Positions 40,650 to 51,304 of a stretch of 64,000 nt of DNA are shown here, piece by piece. Position numbers and translations under genes: made by a program. Source of the stretch: Pararhizobium arenae (GTDB lineage: Bacteria > Pseudomonadota > Alphaproteobacteria > Rhizobiales > Rhizobiaceae); assembly GCF_001931685.1 (NCBI RefSeq), contig NZ_MOOY01000010.1:62001-126000 (forward strand), written 5' to 3'. A model generated the notes under the pieces. The model did not search any database and was not told the origin of the DNA. It was given only the letters and a program-made list of their open reading frames with translations. Every line of letters begins with the position of its first letter. Position 1 is the stretch's first letter.

Positions 40650-41408
40650 ATGACGCATGCCCGGCGCTCAAGGGTTATCGATGACCTGCGAGACAGGATC
40701 GCGCATCTGGAAGGCGGTGCTTCCCGCAAGCAGCTCGTCCTTCCGTTTGGCGTGCCCGAGATTGATCAACGTCTTCCGGGTGGCGGCATCGCGTGCGGCG
40801 CGCTGCATGAAGTCGCAGGCGGTGGCTCGGGCACCGTCGATGGTGCCGCGGCCTCGCTGTTTGCAGCGGGAATTGCGGCGCGCTCGAAGGGCAAAATCCT
40901 CTGGTGCCTGACGAGGCCCGACTTGTTTGCGCCAGCGCTGTCGCAGGCGGGGCTTCACCCGGACCGCGTTGTCTACTGTGAAGGCGACAAGGAAGAGGAT
41001 GTACTCGCGTCTCTGGAAGAAGGGCTATCTTTCGGCGGGCTCGGCGCGGTTGTCGGAGAACTGGTACGGCTTCCAATGACAGCATCGCGTCGTCTTCATC
41101 TTGCCGCGGAGCGGACGGGAACCATCGGACTGGTCGTGCGCCGATGGCGGCGGCAGACGGAGGCTTCGGACTACGGCAATCCGACGGCATCGGCGACCCG
41201 ATGGAGGCTGAGTGTGTTGCCGTCGGAACCATTGCCAGTCGCAGGGGTGGGAAGGGCTAGGTGGCTGGCGGAATTGATGCGTGTGAAGGCGGGTGAGTGC
41301 GCCGAGTTTGAAATTGGAGCTCCCGATGCCAAGGGTCGTATCTGTCTACTTCCCGTATCTCGCGACGGATCGAATACGAAAGCATGGAGGGGGAGCCGTG
41401 CCGGCTGA
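40650..41408 (+). CDS. imuA: ImuA, RecA-like SOS mutasome protein
   Basis: A 252-residue ImuA protein. The region is RecA/SulA-like: a LPFGVPEIDQRLPGGGIACGALHEVAG start (about residues 30-56), a KILWCLTRPDLFAP strand and RLHLAAERTG. With ImuB and DnaE2 it forms the error-prone translesion machinery; ImuA interacts with RecA and ImuB. The ATG at 40650 follows GGAGGTCC. The LexA box is 60 bases upstream. The imuB gene starts inside its 3' end, so translation is coupled. Confidence 0.9.
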   Translation: MTHARRSRVIDDLRDRIAHLEGGASRKQLVLPFGVPEIDQRLPGGGIACGALHEVAGGGSGTVDGAAASLFAAGIAARSKGKILWCLTRPDLFAPALSQAGLHPDRVVYCEGDKEEDVLASLEEGLSFGGLGAVVGELVRLPMTASRRLHLAAERTGTIGLVVRRWRRQTEASDYGNPTASATRWRLSVLPSEPLPVAGVGRARWLAELMRVKAGECAEFEIGAPDAKGRICLLPVSRDGSNTKAWRGSRAG

Positions 41409-42840
41409 CCAGCCTCTCGTCGTCGTATCGAAGAGCGGTTCCAAACGCTGGATTTCGGCCGCTGACACTGCTGCACGTAAGCTTGGCCTGAAGACCGGAA
41501 TGCCCGCCAGCAAGGCTCAGGCGATGGTCGCCAACCTGAACATGGTCGATGCCGATCCTGTGGCCGACGCGGCCGCCGTGGAGCGCCTGGCGCTTTGGGC
41601 TTTGCGGCAATACAGCCCGGTCGTAGCCGTCGATGGATTAGACGGAATTGTCCTGGACACGGAGGGTGCGGACCACCTGCAGGGTGGCGAAGACCTCCTG
41701 CTTTCCGGAATGGTCAACAAGCTCAGAGGACTAAGGCTGACAGCCCGCGCGGCGGTCGCCGATACCTGGGGTGCGGCTCATGCCATCGCCCGGTTAACGT
41801 CTGCGGAAACAACAGTGGTGCCGAAGGGTGATGTCGCCAAGATTGTCGTCGGTTTGCCTATTCATTGCTTGCGACTTCCAGCGGACACGATCCAAGGCCT
41901 GAGAGTGATGGGTATAGAAACCGTCGGTGAGTTGTCCGCCATGCCGCGCGCACCGCTGACATTGCGTTTCGGGAACGAGGTGGGCAGACGGCTCGACCAG
42001 ATGTTCGGCCGTGTCGCCGAGCCGATCGAGCCGTTGCGCACGCCTGAGCTGGTCGAGGTGTCCCGAAACTTTCAGGAACCGATCGGTGCTGCAGAGACCA
42101 TCGCCAAATATGTTGGCAAGCTCGTCGTCCAGTTAAGCGCCAGGCTCGAGGAGCGCGGCCTTGGCGTTCGGCGTTCTGACCTCGTCATCCACCGCGTCGA
42201 CAACACAAGGCAATCCGTCCGCGCCGGCCTGCAGAAACCCGTGCGCGATCCCCGCCGCCTGACCAGACTCCTCTGCGACCAGATCGAAAAGATCGACCCC
42301 GGCTTTGGGATCGAGAAAATGGCCCTGACAGCCGTCATGGCCGAGCCGCTGTCAGAGAAGCAGATAGCTTCGTCCCTGATTGAGGAAGCGGTCCTCGATG
42401 TCACGCCGCTCGTCGACATCCTCGGCAACCGCGGACAACGCCTCTATCGCATGACACCGGTTGCTTCCGATGTCCCGGAACGATCGCTGCGACGCATCGG
42501 GCCAACAGACGACGAAACCGGAGCAGATTGGGCTGTGAATTGGCCGAGACCGTCGCGTCTGCTGCCGTACCCGGAGCCGATTGAAACTCTCGCCGTCCTG
42601 CCTGACCAGCCCCCTGTCTTGCTCACCTGGCGGGGCAGAAGACGTCGAATCCTTCGCGCCGATGGGCCTGAACGCATTTTCGGGGAGTGGTGGATCAGGC
42701 CACGCGAGATGCAGGCTGTCCGGGACTATTTCGTTGTCGAAGACGAGCGCGGCGAACGTCTGTGGGTTTTCCGGGCGGGCGATGGCGTCGACACCGAAAC
42801 AGGATCGCACCGGTGGTTCTTGCACGGGGTCTTCGGGTGA
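41326..42840 (+). CDS. imuB: ImuB, inactive Y-family polymerase-like protein
   Basis: A 504-residue Y-family polymerase homologue that acts as the adaptor of the ImuA-ImuB-DnaE2 complex. The N-terminal region has [14 protein letters not shown] (about residues 4-17) where active polymerases carry the catalytic Asp, and [14 protein letters not shown] (about 102-115), so the catalytic acids are absent, as is typical for ImuB. A helix-hairpin region and a little-finger-like domain follow. The ATG at 41326 begins the conserved start and lies inside imuA. Its stop overlaps the dnaE2 start (TGATG). Confidence 0.9.
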   Translation: MPRVVSVYFPYLATDRIRKHGGGAVPADQPLVVVSKSGSKRWISAADTAARKLGLKTGMPASKAQAMVANLNMVDADPVADAAAVERLALWALRQYSPVVAVDGLDGIVLDTEGADHLQGGEDLLLSGMVNKLRGLRLTARAAVADTWGAAHAIARLTSAETTVVPKGDVAKIVVGLPIHCLRLPADTIQGLRVMGIETVGELSAMPRAPLTLRFGNEVGRRLDQMFGRVAEPIEPLRTPELVEVSRNFQEPIGAAETIAKYVGKLVVQLSARLEERGLGVRRSDLVIHRVDNTRQSVRAGLQKPVRDPRRLTRLLCDQIEKIDPGFGIEKMALTAVMAEPLSEKQIASSLIEEAVLDVTPLVDILGNRGQRLYRMTPVASDVPERSLRRIGPTDDETGADWAVNWPRPSRLLPYPEPIETLAVLPDQPPVLLTWRGRRRRILRADGPERIFGEWWIRPREMQAVRDYFVVEDERGERLWVFRAGDGVDTETGSHRWFLHGVFG

Positions 42841-45800
42841 TGCGCTACAGCGAGCTCCAGGTTACGACGCACTTCAGCTTCCTGCGTGGGGCAAGCTCGT
42901 CAGACGAACTGTTCGGGACCGCAGCCGCGCTCGGCATCGATGCCATCGGGGTTGTGGATCGTAATTCACTGGCCGGGATCGTGCGTGCCTGGGAAGCTGC
43001 CAAGACAACCGGCGTTCGATTGGTCGTCGGTTGTCGTCTCGATCTGTCAGACGGCACCTCGCTTCTCGTCTACCCGAGCGACCGCGCGGCCTATTCGCGA
43101 CTCACACGGCTTCTGTCCCTTGGGAAATCGAGAGGTGGCAAGGGCAAATGCATCCTCGATCTCAGCGATGTTGAATCCTACGCCGATGGATTGATCGCGA
43201 TCCTCGTTCCTGATGAGGCTGATGATCTCTATGCGAGCCAGCTCCGCAAAATAGCCTCGATCTTTGGCGACCGCGCCTATGTAAGCCTTTGCCTGCGACG
43301 CCGGCCGAACGACAGGTTGCGTCTTCACAAGCTGGCTAACATAGCCGCGCGATATCAGGTGAAGACGGTTGTCACCAACGATGTGCTGTTTCATGAGCCC
43401 GGTCGCCGGCAGTTGCAGGACGTCGTGACCTGCATTCGGAACAGGACCACGATCGATGATGTCGGCTACGACCGTGAGCGCCACGCCGATCGGTTCCTCA
43501 AGGCCCCAGAGGAAATGCATCGCTTGTTTCCGGATTATCCGGAAGCGCTTGCAAGGACACGCGAGATTGTCGATCGCTGCCGGTTCGACATGGGCGAGTT
43601 GCAATACCAGTACCCCGAAGAGGCTATCGTTCCCGGTCTCGATGCGCAGCAGTCCCTGACCAAATTCGCCTGGGAAGGGGCCGCGCTCCGTTACCCAGAC
43701 GGAATTCCCGACGAAGTCCGCAAGGCCATCCTGCACGAGCTCGAACTGATCCGGATCATGAAATACGCGCCGTATTTCCTGACGGTGTTCAGCATCGTCC
43801 GTTTCGCGCGGTCAAAAGGAATTTTGTGCCAGGGGCGCGGATCGGCCGCGAACTCTGCCGTGTGCTACTGCCTCGGCATCACCAGCATCAATCCTGAAAC
43901 GGGCGACCTGCTGTTCGAGCGGTTTGTGTCTATGGAAAGAAACGAGCCGCCGGATATTGATGTCGACTTTGAGCACAATCGGCGCGAAGAGGTCATTCAG
44001 TGGATTTACGAGACCTATGGCCGAAGCCGGGCTGCGCTCTGTTCAACGGTAACGCGCTATCGCGCAAAGGGAGCATTGCGAGACGTTGGAAAAGCGCTGG
44101 GGCTGCCCGAAGATGTCATCACCCAGTTGTCGTCTGGTATCTGGGGCTGGTCAGAAGGCGTTGGAGAAAAGCAGGTCAGGGAGAACAATCTCAACGCCAC
44201 GGATTATCGTCTCAAACTTGCTCTGGAACTCGCCTCCCAACTGATGGGTTTTCCCCGTCATCTCGGGCAACACCCTGGCGGGTTTGTGCTGACCCAGGAC
44301 AGGCTCGACGACCTCGTTCCGATCGAGCCGGCGGCGATGGATGACCGCCAGGTTGTCGAATGGGACAAGGACGATATCGAGGCTCTGAAATTCATGAAGG
44401 TCGACGTGCTGGCCCTCGGCATGTTGTCCTGCATGGCGCGGTCGTTCGAACTCCTTGCTGAGCACAAGGCACTGCCGATGGGCTTAGCCGACGTTCCGCA
44501 AGAGGACGCGCGCACCTACGCGATGATCCGAAAGGCCGACACACTTGGCACATTCCAGATCGAGAGTCGGGCTCAGATGGCGATGCTGCCGCGGCTGAAG
44601 CCCAGAACATTTTACGATTTGGTTGTGCAGGTCGCGATCGTCCGGCCCGGTCCAATCCAGGGCGACATGGTCCATCCGTATCTCCGCCGGCGTGAGGGCA
44701 CGGAGAAAGTCGAATACCCGACACCCGAGCTTGAAGCGGTTCTCGGCAAGACACTCGGTGTGCCGCTGTTTCAGGAATCCGCGATGAAGGTTGCGATGGT
44801 TTGCGCAGGATTTACCGCAGGCGAAGCCGACCAGTTGCGACGCGCCATGGCCACCTTCAAATTCACCGGGGGCGTCTCAAAATTCAAGGACAAGCTCGTC
44901 AGCGGGATGGTGGCGAACGGGTATAATAGAGAGTTCGCCGAGCGGACCTTCACGCAGCTCGAAGGATTCGGCAGCTACGGCTTCCCTGAAAGTCACGCGG
45001 CATCGTTCGCGCTCATCGCCTACGCATCATCATGGGTCAAATGCTGGCACCCTGATGTCTTCTGCGCAGCACTGATCAACTCCCAGCCGATGGGTTTCTA
45101 CAGCGTTGCGCAGATCGTCACTGATGCTCGTAGCCACGGCGTCGAAGTCAGGCCCGTCTGCGTCAATGCTTCCCGATGGGATTGCACGATGGAACGGATC
45201 GGAACCAGCGACCGTTTCGCGGTCAGACTTGGGATGCGCGTGGTCAAAGGGCTCGCTCAGAGCGACGTGGCGCGGATCGTCCTGGCCCGCACCGACCAGC
45301 CGTTCGAAAGCGCAGATGACATGTGGCGGCGTTCCGGTGTGCCGACGGCATCTCTTGTAAAGCTGGCCGAGGCAGACGCATTTCTGCCGTCCTTACGGTT
45401 GGAACGCAGACAGGCTCTTTGGGACATCAAGGCCCTGCGGGACGAACCGCTGGAACTCTGGGCCGCGGCAGCAGAACGGGAGGCAAAAACCCTTTCCGAA
45501 ATGCGGGAGCCGGAGGTTCATTTGAAATCGATGGCGGAGGGCCGGGAGGTCGTTGAGGACTACGCTCATACGGGCTTGACCCTTAGAGCTCACCCGATGT
45601 CATTCCTGCGGCGCGACCTGACGGCGAAGCGCGTCGTCACCTGTGCAGAGGCCATGGGGGAGCGGGACGGCCGGTGGCTGTGGACAGCGGGCTTGGTTCT
45701 CGTGCGGCAACGACCGGGCTCGGCAAAAGGTGTGATGTTCCTCACGCTGGAAGACGAAACGGGCATTGTGAACGCAGTTGTTTGGCCCAATCTGTTTGAG

Positions 45801-46097
45801 AAACAGCGCCGCATCCTGATGTCTGCTACGATGATGGGGATTCATGGTAAAATCCAACGCGAAGGGGAAGTCGTACACCTTGTGGCACAGAGATTGTTCG
45901 ACTTCTCGGCCGATCTCTCCCAAATCGCCGGACGCGATGGCGATTTCCCGCTGCCTTTCGGACGTGGGGATGAAGTCAAGCATGGCGGTGGTCCTGATCC
46001 CCGAGACAAACCAAAGCCTGCAGTGCAAGCACGCGATATCTATATCCCTGACTTGCACATCGATACGCTGCGCCTGAAGTCTCGAAATTTCCACTGA
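42840..46097 (+). CDS. dnaE2: error-prone DNA polymerase DnaE2 (ImuC)
   Basis: A 1085-residue C-family polymerase, the catalytic subunit of the SOS mutasome. The N-terminal PHP domain begins [12 protein letters not shown] (about residues 9-20). The palm carries [16 protein letters not shown] (about 335-350) and the catalytic Asp residues in PDIDVDFE (about 373-380). HLGQHPGGF and the [21 protein letters not shown] motif ([11 protein letters not shown], about 710-720) are also present. An OB-fold tail follows ([20 protein letters not shown]). The ATG at 42840 overlaps the imuB stop. Length and motifs are normal for DnaE2. Confidence 0.95.
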   Translation: MRYSELQVTTHFSFLRGASSSDELFGTAAALGIDAIGVVDRNSLAGIVRAWEAAKTTGVRLVVGCRLDLSDGTSLLVYPSDRAAYSRLTRLLSLGKSRGGKGKCILDLSDVESYADGLIAILVPDEADDLYASQLRKIASIFGDRAYVSLCLRRRPNDRLRLHKLANIAARYQVKTVVTNDVLFHEPGRRQLQDVVTCIRNRTTIDDVGYDRERHADRFLKAPEEMHRLFPDYPEALARTREIVDRCRFDMGELQYQYPEEAIVPGLDAQQSLTKFAWEGAALRYPDGIPDEVRKAILHELELIRIMKYAPYFLTVFSIVRFARSKGILCQGRGSAANSAVCYCLGITSINPETGDLLFERFVSMERNEPPDIDVDFEHNRREEVIQWIYETYGRSRAALCSTVTRYRAKGALRDVGKALGLPEDVITQLSSGIWGWSEGVGEKQVRENNLNATDYRLKLALELASQLMGFPRHLGQHPGGFVLTQDRLDDLVPIEPAAMDDRQVVEWDKDDIEALKFMKVDVLALGMLSCMARSFELLAEHKALPMGLADVPQEDARTYAMIRKADTLGTFQIESRAQMAMLPRLKPRTFYDLVVQVAIVRPGPIQGDMVHPYLRRREGTEKVEYPTPELEAVLGKTLGVPLFQESAMKVAMVCAGFTAGEADQLRRAMATFKFTGGVSKFKDKLVSGMVANGYNREFAERTFTQLEGFGSYGFPESHAASFALIAYASSWVKCWHPDVFCAALINSQPMGFYSVAQIVTDARSHGVEVRPVCVNASRWDCTMERIGTSDRFAVRLGMRVVKGLAQSDVARIVLARTDQPFESADDMWRRSGVPTASLVKLAEADAFLPSLRLERRQALWDIKALRDEPLELWAAAAEREAKTLSEMREPEVHLKSMAEGREVVEDYAHTGLTLRAHPMSFLRRDLTAKRVVTCAEAMGERDGRWLWTAGLVLVRQRPGSAKGVMFLTLEDETGIVNAVVWPNLFEKQRRILMSATMMGIHGKIQREGEVVHLVAQRLFDFSADLSQIAGRDGDFPLPFGRGDEVKHGGGPDPRDKPKPAVQARDIYIPDLHIDTLRLKSRNFH

Positions 46098-46107
46098 GGA
46101 GGCTTAC

Positions 46108-46773
46108 GTGTCCCGTCTGTACGCAGTCACCCGAAAGCTCGAAGACATCGTTACGCATTTTAACATTGATGTTCATCGCGCGGACGAAATCCCAAGCGAG
46201 ACGATCGAGGGCGGTCCAGGATTGATTGTTCTAGAAAAAGACGGACTGCGTTTGCTGAAATCCGTTACGTGGGGTTTTCCACGGCGGACCCGGGAGATGC
46301 TGAAAGACGGAGAACCTCCCGGTCGCATCGGCCTGGTGGCCGATCTGACCAACCCGCTTTGGGACCGCATTGTTGTCGAGCCGAAGTACCGTTGTCTGAT
46401 CGTTCTGACGCATTTCGCGAACCCAGATGGTGTCAAGGGATCAAAGACCAGAACCTGGTTTTCGCACCACCGTCAGCCATTGATGGCCTGGGCTGGGTTC
46501 GTTCGCAACACAGCCGAATTCGGCCCCGTGTTTGCCGGCATGACGATGACGGCAAACGAGAAGATCAAACCGCTCAACGACCGCATGCCGGTTCTGCTGA
46601 AACCGGAGGAATACGAACGCTGGCTTCATGGATCGATTCAGGATGTCATCGCGTTTCAATTCAGAAAGCCGCCAGCCTCTGAAGAGTTTGAAGTCTTACA
46701 GACACGCGATCGATGGCAGAGCGGTACCCCGCCGCCGCAGGCTTTTCGCCGCCGCGACAAGGTGATTATTTAG
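46108..46773 (+). CDS. SRAP (YedK-like) domain protein, catalytic residues lost
   Basis: A 221-residue SRAP-fold protein. Active members (YedK, HMCES) covalently trap abasic DNA sites through Cys2. Here residue 2 is Ser (GTG-TCC). Aligned with the active-type copy next door, the conserved Asn is also gone (GLVADL against NNIADL), the Glu of the GFAEAEG segment is Asn (HFANPDG), and the His of VHDRMPVLL is Asn (LNDRMPVLL). The fold residues (TWGFP, TRTWFS, WAGF, DRMPVLL) are kept, so it is probably a folded pseudo-enzyme that may bind DNA. AGGAGG precedes the GTG, 11 bases after dnaE2, likely in the SOS operon. Confidence 0.82.
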   Translation: MSRLYAVTRKLEDIVTHFNIDVHRADEIPSETIEGGPGLIVLEKDGLRLLKSVTWGFPRRTREMLKDGEPPGRIGLVADLTNPLWDRIVVEPKYRCLIVLTHFANPDGVKGSKTRTWFSHHRQPLMAWAGFVRNTAEFGPVFAGMTMTANEKIKPLNDRMPVLLKPEEYERWLHGSIQDVIAFQFRKPPASEEFEVLQTRDRWQSGTPPPQAFRRRDKVII

Positions 46774-46801
46774 TCGTATCCCAGAAGGAGAGGTCTTGCG
46801 A

Positions 46802-47446
46802 ATGTGCAATCTTTACACCGTCCGTCTTTCGGCCGCGGAAGTGGCTGCGCATTTCGGTGTCACCAACCCTATGCAATCCAATGCACCGGAGGAGGTCTAT
46901 CCCGGAACACCAGGGATGGTCGTGACCGAGGATGACGGGGTTCGACAACTCCGCTCAATGACATGGGGTTTCCCGTTACGCCTTAAAGGAATGAAACCCG
47001 AGGCGAAACCCAAGCCTGTTAACAACATCGCTGATCTTGCCAAACCCATGTGGGTCGGTCTGGCCAGGAAGCCGCAATGGCGCTGCCTTATCCCTTTGAC
47101 TGGGTTTGCGGAAGCCGAGGGCGAAAAAGGTCGAATGACCCGCACCTGGTTCAGTCTTCGGGGAGAACCCGTTTTCGCTTGGGCTGGTCTATGGCGTGTT
47201 AGTGACGAATGGGGACCGGTCTATAGTGGGGTGATGACCGATGCGAACGCTGCTGTTGCCCCTGTACACGATCGGATGCCGGTGCTTCTTCATCGAGACG
47301 AATATGACCGGTGGCTTTACGGAAGCTTCGACGACGCCCTCGCGTTTCAGAAGCGGACCTTCCCGGCTGAAGAAATCTTGATGGAAAGGACAAGCGAGCT
47401 TTGGGCAAAACGAAGGGCTGCAAGCGAGGCGCCTCAAAAACTGTAG
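46802..47446 (+). CDS. SRAP (YedK-like) abasic-site shielding protein
   Basis: A 214-residue SRAP protein with the catalytic Cys at position 2 (MCNLYTVRLS). The supporting residues are present too: Asn in VNNIADL, the Glu of the GFAEAEG segment and His in PVHDRMPVLL. Proteins of this family form a stable thiazolidine link to abasic sites in single-stranded DNA and prevent their breakage. The ATG at 46802 is chosen so that Cys is residue 2; AAGGAGAGG lies upstream. It is 28 bases after the degenerate SRAP gene and downstream of the SOS mutasome operon, which fits a role in damage tolerance. Confidence 0.88.
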   Translation: MCNLYTVRLSAAEVAAHFGVTNPMQSNAPEEVYPGTPGMVVTEDDGVRQLRSMTWGFPLRLKGMKPEAKPKPVNNIADLAKPMWVGLARKPQWRCLIPLTGFAEAEGEKGRMTRTWFSLRGEPVFAWAGLWRVSDEWGPVYSGVMTDANAAVAPVHDRMPVLLHRDEYDRWLYGSFDDALAFQKRTFPAEEILMERTSELWAKRRAASEAPQKL

Positions 47447-47828
47447 CGAAAGCTGCCTGTGATCTGCGCAACGAAATCTCCAGTGCAGGGCAAAAGCATG
47501 GATCGCCGCTTCTCAGAAACATCTGGCCGATGTTGACATTACCGGGATGCAAACCGAAACTATCGCTACGAGGACTTTCCGCAACACGCAGGCTAATCGC
47601 ACTTGGCCGGGGGAAGAGTAAGCACGGCATTTCGATTTAAAGCTGTCTTGGTCGTTGACCAGTCTTCGCACCGGGACGGTGTAAACCGCTCCTTCAGCAT
47701 TCATAGATATCCTTTCATCGCGCTCTGTGCGGACGATTTTGGCACGGGCACTTCATCAAGCCTGAGAGACCATCTAGCGTCGTGGGTTTTGGCGAGCCTT
47801 TGTGGACGCGGTTCGGCGGTGTTGACGA
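47447..47828. other. intergenic stretch, nothing recognised
   Basis: Lies between the second SRAP gene and the PAS-GGDEF gene. Several overlapping short frames are present without ribosome sites. No GSR promoter or LexA box was found. Confidence 0.3.
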
Positions 47829-49730
47829 ATGAGTGATGTTTGGAAGGTTCTCGCCGGCAATCTCGCAGCCGTCGCACTCGTTGTTTCGGTGTGGACCCAT
47901 TTCTCATACCGTTTCTATAGGATCCCGGCCACATGGCGTTCGGCTGGTCTCGGTCTTACGCTTGGTCTGGCTGCTACTGCCTCAATGATGCTCGCCGTAC
48001 CGTTTGATGTCGGCGTCATTTTCGACCTGCGCCTTGCCATCATTGAATCGGCAGCCGTCTTCGGCGGCCCCGGTCCCGCGTTGGTCGCCGCGATGATGGC
48101 AGCCGGCTTCCGAATCTATCTCGGTGGAGCCGGAGTTATACCGGGTTTGATTGCGATCGCAATTGTGCTGCTTATCGGGACTTCGCTGTGGTTCTTGGCG
48201 GGTCGAAAACCACTGAGCCAAGCGCCTTCTATATTAAGTGCTGCGCTTCTCTTAGGCGCTTTGTCCATTGCCGTTCTCGGGCTTTTGCCGCAAGCTGACT
48301 TTCAGCGTGCCATCGACCAGGTGGGAGTACCGATCCTTGTCTTGAACTTCGCAGCTACAGCAGCGATCGGGTTCTCTCTGGCCTACTTTCGCCGGTTTAC
48401 GCTTGAACGCGATATTCTTCATGCCGCTTTGACACAGGCCCCAGACTATCACTACGTGAAGGATCTGGAACATCGGTTTGTGGTCGCGAACCTGAATGTA
48501 GCAAGGCACAACGGCCGGGCTAAGTCGTCGGAAATGGTTGGCTTGACGGATTTCGACCTGACGCCAAAAGAACGCGCCAAGCAACTCCATGACTCCGAAG
48601 CTGTTGTCCTGAGGACGGGCCAGGCGTTGCGCGACTTTGAGGAGCTTCTGGTTGAGGACGGACAAGCGCCTCGTTGGTATTCTACCTCGAAAGTGCCCCT
48701 GCGAAATCGGCAGGGGGAAATGGTCGGACTGGCGGGGGTGACAGTAGACGTCACCGAAAAGAAGCTCCTGGAGCAGGAGCTTAGATCAAGTCGGAACATG
48801 ATGGCGCAAGCCATGGCTGAGATGTCTGACGGATTGGCGATGTTTGGTCCAGATGCGAGAATAGTGTTCTGCAACGATCAATATCGGAAAATCTTTCCGA
48901 GATCCGCCTATGCCCGGCGGGAAGGCGCACATATCACCGACATCATCAGAGCGGCAGTTCGCAACGGCGAGCGACAGGATCTGCCCATTGATCTGGATGA
49001 GGACAGCATTCGGGCCGCGGGTGCCACGCTGTTTGTCAATAAGGATGAAGTCATCTCAATGACTGATGGTCGTTGGTTGTCGCTGAGGACACGCGTGACC
49101 GAAGACAAACATGTCCTTGCACTGGTCTCCGACATCACTGCCATAAAGGAGTCGGAGCTCTCACTCAAGAGTTTCGCTGAACGCATGAAAGGCTTGGCGG
49201 AGACCGATGCGCTAACGGGATTGGCCAATCGACGTTCGTTCGACGACGGCCTGCAAAAACAGTTCGACCTGGCAAAGGCGTCCGGGCGACCCTTGTCAGT
49301 GCTCCTGATCGACGTTGATCGCTTCAAGGCCTACAATGATCGCTACGGCCATTTGGCTGGTGATGCTTGCCTTAGATCTATCGCGGGAGCGATTACGACT
49401 GCGGTGCGCCGAGGCAGCGATATTGCTGCTCGGTTCGGCGGAGAGGAATTTGCAGTCGTCCTGCCTGATACGGACGCCAGGTCAGCAATCGCAATTGCGG
49501 AGAAGATCAGGGAAGCGGTCCGTGGGCTGGACACAATGCATGAAGGCAGCGAGCACGGGATAATCACCGCCAGCATCGGAGCAACAGTGTTCACGAGCGA
49601 TTCCAGGGTGAACGGTGTGAGCGAACTTGTCGGGAGGGCAGATCTTGCGCTGTACCAGGCAAAGAATGCCGGCCGCGACCGCGTCGGGTTTCAAAGGCTG
49701 GGCGACGAGCGTACTGCGAAGCCAGGCTAA
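47829..49730 (+). CDS. membrane PAS-GGDEF diguanylate cyclase
   Basis: A 633-residue membrane-bound protein, probably making cyclic di-GMP. The N-terminal region (about residues 1-190) carries five to six transmembrane helices of the 5TM-LYT type (FDLRLAIIESAAVFGGPGPALVAA is characteristic). A PAS domain with PAC motif (about 200-320, VGLAGVTVDVTEKK) follows, then a second PAS (about 330-440) and the GGDEF domain (about 455-620). The active motif is GGEEF, preceded by LLIDVDRFKAYNDRYGH. The ATG at 47829 opens the first helix; its ribosome site is weak. No EAL domain is present. Confidence 0.88.
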   Translation: MSDVWKVLAGNLAAVALVVSVWTHFSYRFYRIPATWRSAGLGLTLGLAATASMMLAVPFDVGVIFDLRLAIIESAAVFGGPGPALVAAMMAAGFRIYLGGAGVIPGLIAIAIVLLIGTSLWFLAGRKPLSQAPSILSAALLLGALSIAVLGLLPQADFQRAIDQVGVPILVLNFAATAAIGFSLAYFRRFTLERDILHAALTQAPDYHYVKDLEHRFVVANLNVARHNGRAKSSEMVGLTDFDLTPKERAKQLHDSEAVVLRTGQALRDFEELLVEDGQAPRWYSTSKVPLRNRQGEMVGLAGVTVDVTEKKLLEQELRSSRNMMAQAMAEMSDGLAMFGPDARIVFCNDQYRKIFPRSAYARREGAHITDIIRAAVRNGERQDLPIDLDEDSIRAAGATLFVNKDEVISMTDGRWLSLRTRVTEDKHVLALVSDITAIKESELSLKSFAERMKGLAETDALTGLANRRSFDDGLQKQFDLAKASGRPLSVLLIDVDRFKAYNDRYGHLAGDACLRSIAGAITTAVRRGSDIAARFGGEEFAVVLPDTDARSAIAIAEKIREAVRGLDTMHEGSEHGIITASIGATVFTSDSRVNGVSELVGRADLALYQAKNAGRDRVGFQRLGDERTAKPG

Positions 49731-49745
49731 CTGTGCCGTCAGGAC

Positions 49746-50051
49746 CTACTGTGGCTTAGGAGCGCTGTCGATCCAGTTAAATGCCGCCTGAACCATATCA
49801 AGATCGGCCGCGGAACTAATTGCGGCAGTTGCGACCACCACTTCGGCGACGGCGTCCGCAACGCTGGTGGATTTCTTCTTATTGGCCGATGAGACAACTT
49901 TCCGTAGCTCATCCGCGTTTCCGCCAAATGCGAAGAAGAGGTGCAGCGCTGCGGTCACGAGCATCTCACGCTTGTCATCGCTGCCACTGGCCCTCTGCAA
50001 ACCGTCTGGTGTCGCCAATCGCTCGATGATGCGATTCTGCAGTTCACTCAT
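49746..50051 (-). CDS. hypothetical helical protein, 101 aa
   Basis: A 101-residue soluble, alanine-rich helical protein: MSELQNRIIERLATPDGL, KREMLVTAALHLFFAFGG (about residues 28-45), a lysine patch KKKSTS, then a helix ending AFNWIDSAPKPQ. The pattern resembles other small helical rhizobial proteins in this window, but no named domain was recognised. The ATG at 50051 has CGGAGTG upstream. It lies convergent and only 15 bases from the end of the GGDEF gene. Confidence 0.55.
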   Translation of the reverse strand: MSELQNRIIERLATPDGLQRASGSDDKREMLVTAALHLFFAFGGNADELRKVVSSANKKKSTSVADAVAEVVVATAAISSAADLDMVQAAFNWIDSAPKPQ

Positions 50052-50562
50052 CAAACACTCCGTTTGCTTTCCAACATGCCTATCTGGTTAGCTGCCAAGC
50101 GGCCAGGACAAACCGCATACTCATTGTTGTGGCAACCGTGGTCGATGATCGACGAGCCAACGCCTTCCCCAGTATCCGGTCACCGTTCAGCGGGGCGCAG
50201 GTGCCGCCCAGTCCACCGTTACCAAGGCCAATATCGCCATTCCGGCATGTGCCGGTTCCTTCGTTTTCGGGCAGAACCGGTTCGCCGCTTTAGCGATGGA
50301 CATGTACCGATGCTCAACGTTATGGCGTCCCTCGAGCCATGAAAATCGCTTTGGTCTCGAAGGCGTGCGCGTCTGCTGAGGCTAGGGGATCGACGGTACG
50401 CGAACGGCGCCGAGCGCTGGGTCTTTGGCGAAGTCTACTGTTTTTCGGCGAGCAAACCGTCAAGCAAAGGCGCCCCGGGGGACGCGTTCGCGCGCCGAGA
50501 GAAGCTGATACAGCGCCTGTCGACTAGGCAATGCCGAGATCGACTGAGTCGTTGCTGCGCGA
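50052..50562. other. intergenic stretch, nothing recognised
   Basis: Open frames at 50339-50527 and elsewhere lack ribosome sites and have arginine-rich, non-protein-like composition. No promoter motif of the GSR or LexA type was found, and no repeat was noticed. Confidence 0.3.
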
Positions 50563-50763
50563 TCAGAGGGTCTGGACGTTTTCAGCTTTCGATTTCCCCG
50601 TTTTCCGATCCTGCCCGACGTCGTAGCTAACCTTCACGCCGTCCTTGAGTGGCGCGCCTTGAACTGCCGAAACATGAACGAAAACGTCCTGACCGCCATT
50701 GTCGGGGGTGATAAAGCCAAACCCCTTGTCCTGATTGAAAAACTTAACAGTTCCCGTCGCCAT
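50563..50763 (-). CDS. cspA: cold-shock protein (CspA family)
   Basis: A 66-residue single-domain cold-shock protein that binds single-stranded RNA/DNA and acts as an RNA chaperone. The RNP1 motif KGFGFITPD (about residues 13-21) and RNP2 motif VFVHVSAV (about 27-34) are intact, preceded by TGTVKFFN. The ATG at 50763 follows GAGGACG. Length is standard for the family. It stands alone on the minus strand. Confidence 0.95.
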   Translation of the reverse strand: MATGTVKFFNQDKGFGFITPDNGGQDVFVHVSAVQGAPLKDGVKVSYDVGQDRKTGKSKAENVQTL

Positions 50764-51088
50764 GTCGTCCTCGTGGTTTTAGCGGCACCATTGCCGTGCC
50801 GGCAGTTTATGCAGCGAAAAGCAGCCTGCAACAAGCTCTGGCAATAGCCAGGGATCAGCACGGCAGGATGACAACCCAGCTTTCTTCGCCAGACTTTCAC
50901 CTGCAATCGATAGATCATGCATCAGCATTCTGCCATACTATCGAGCCAGCGGTTCCTCGACGCCATGGCAAGCTTGCAAGCAGAAGGAGCAGTACTGGGT
51001 TACCTGATCGGGCCGTTAACCCCCAGCTCCAACAACACCGTCTTGCGTTGCCGACTGATCCTTCGACTGCGACATGCCGGCCCGGTAT
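50764..51088. other. intergenic stretch before the cspA gene
   Basis: Probably contains the long 5' untranslated leader typical of cold-shock genes, but no specific motif could be verified. No gene recognised. Short frames are present without ribosome sites. Confidence 0.3.
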
Positions 51089-51304
51089 TCAAACTTCCTC
51101 CAGGCCGTCAATTCTCTCCATAGCTCCCAAAAGGGCAGCCTTTGTGGTATGACCGGACTTGAAGAGACCAAGCATGACGGTTGCAACATCCCGCCCGTCC
51201 TGACTGTCGATCGGCGCGTTCAATCTTCGGCACCACACTTCAAGCGCGCTGAATAAAACGTCAATTTCCTGCTGCGAAAGCGTCATATCAGAAATAAAAG
51301 ACAT
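51089..51304 (-). CDS. hypothetical protein, 71 aa
   Basis: A 71-residue helical protein: SQQEIDVLFSALEVWCRRL (about residues 10-28), the linker NAPIDSQDGRD, then VATVMLGLFKSGHTTKAALLGAMERI. It resembles the 73-residue protein at 40148-40369 in its two-helix plan and LFKSG/LFREG segment. The ATG at 51304 is preferred because GGGGAC lies seven bases upstream; the frame stays open to 51334. The function is unknown. Confidence 0.55.
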   Translation of the reverse strand: MSFISDMTLSQQEIDVLFSALEVWCRRLNAPIDSQDGRDVATVMLGLFKSGHTTKAALLGAMERIDGLEEV

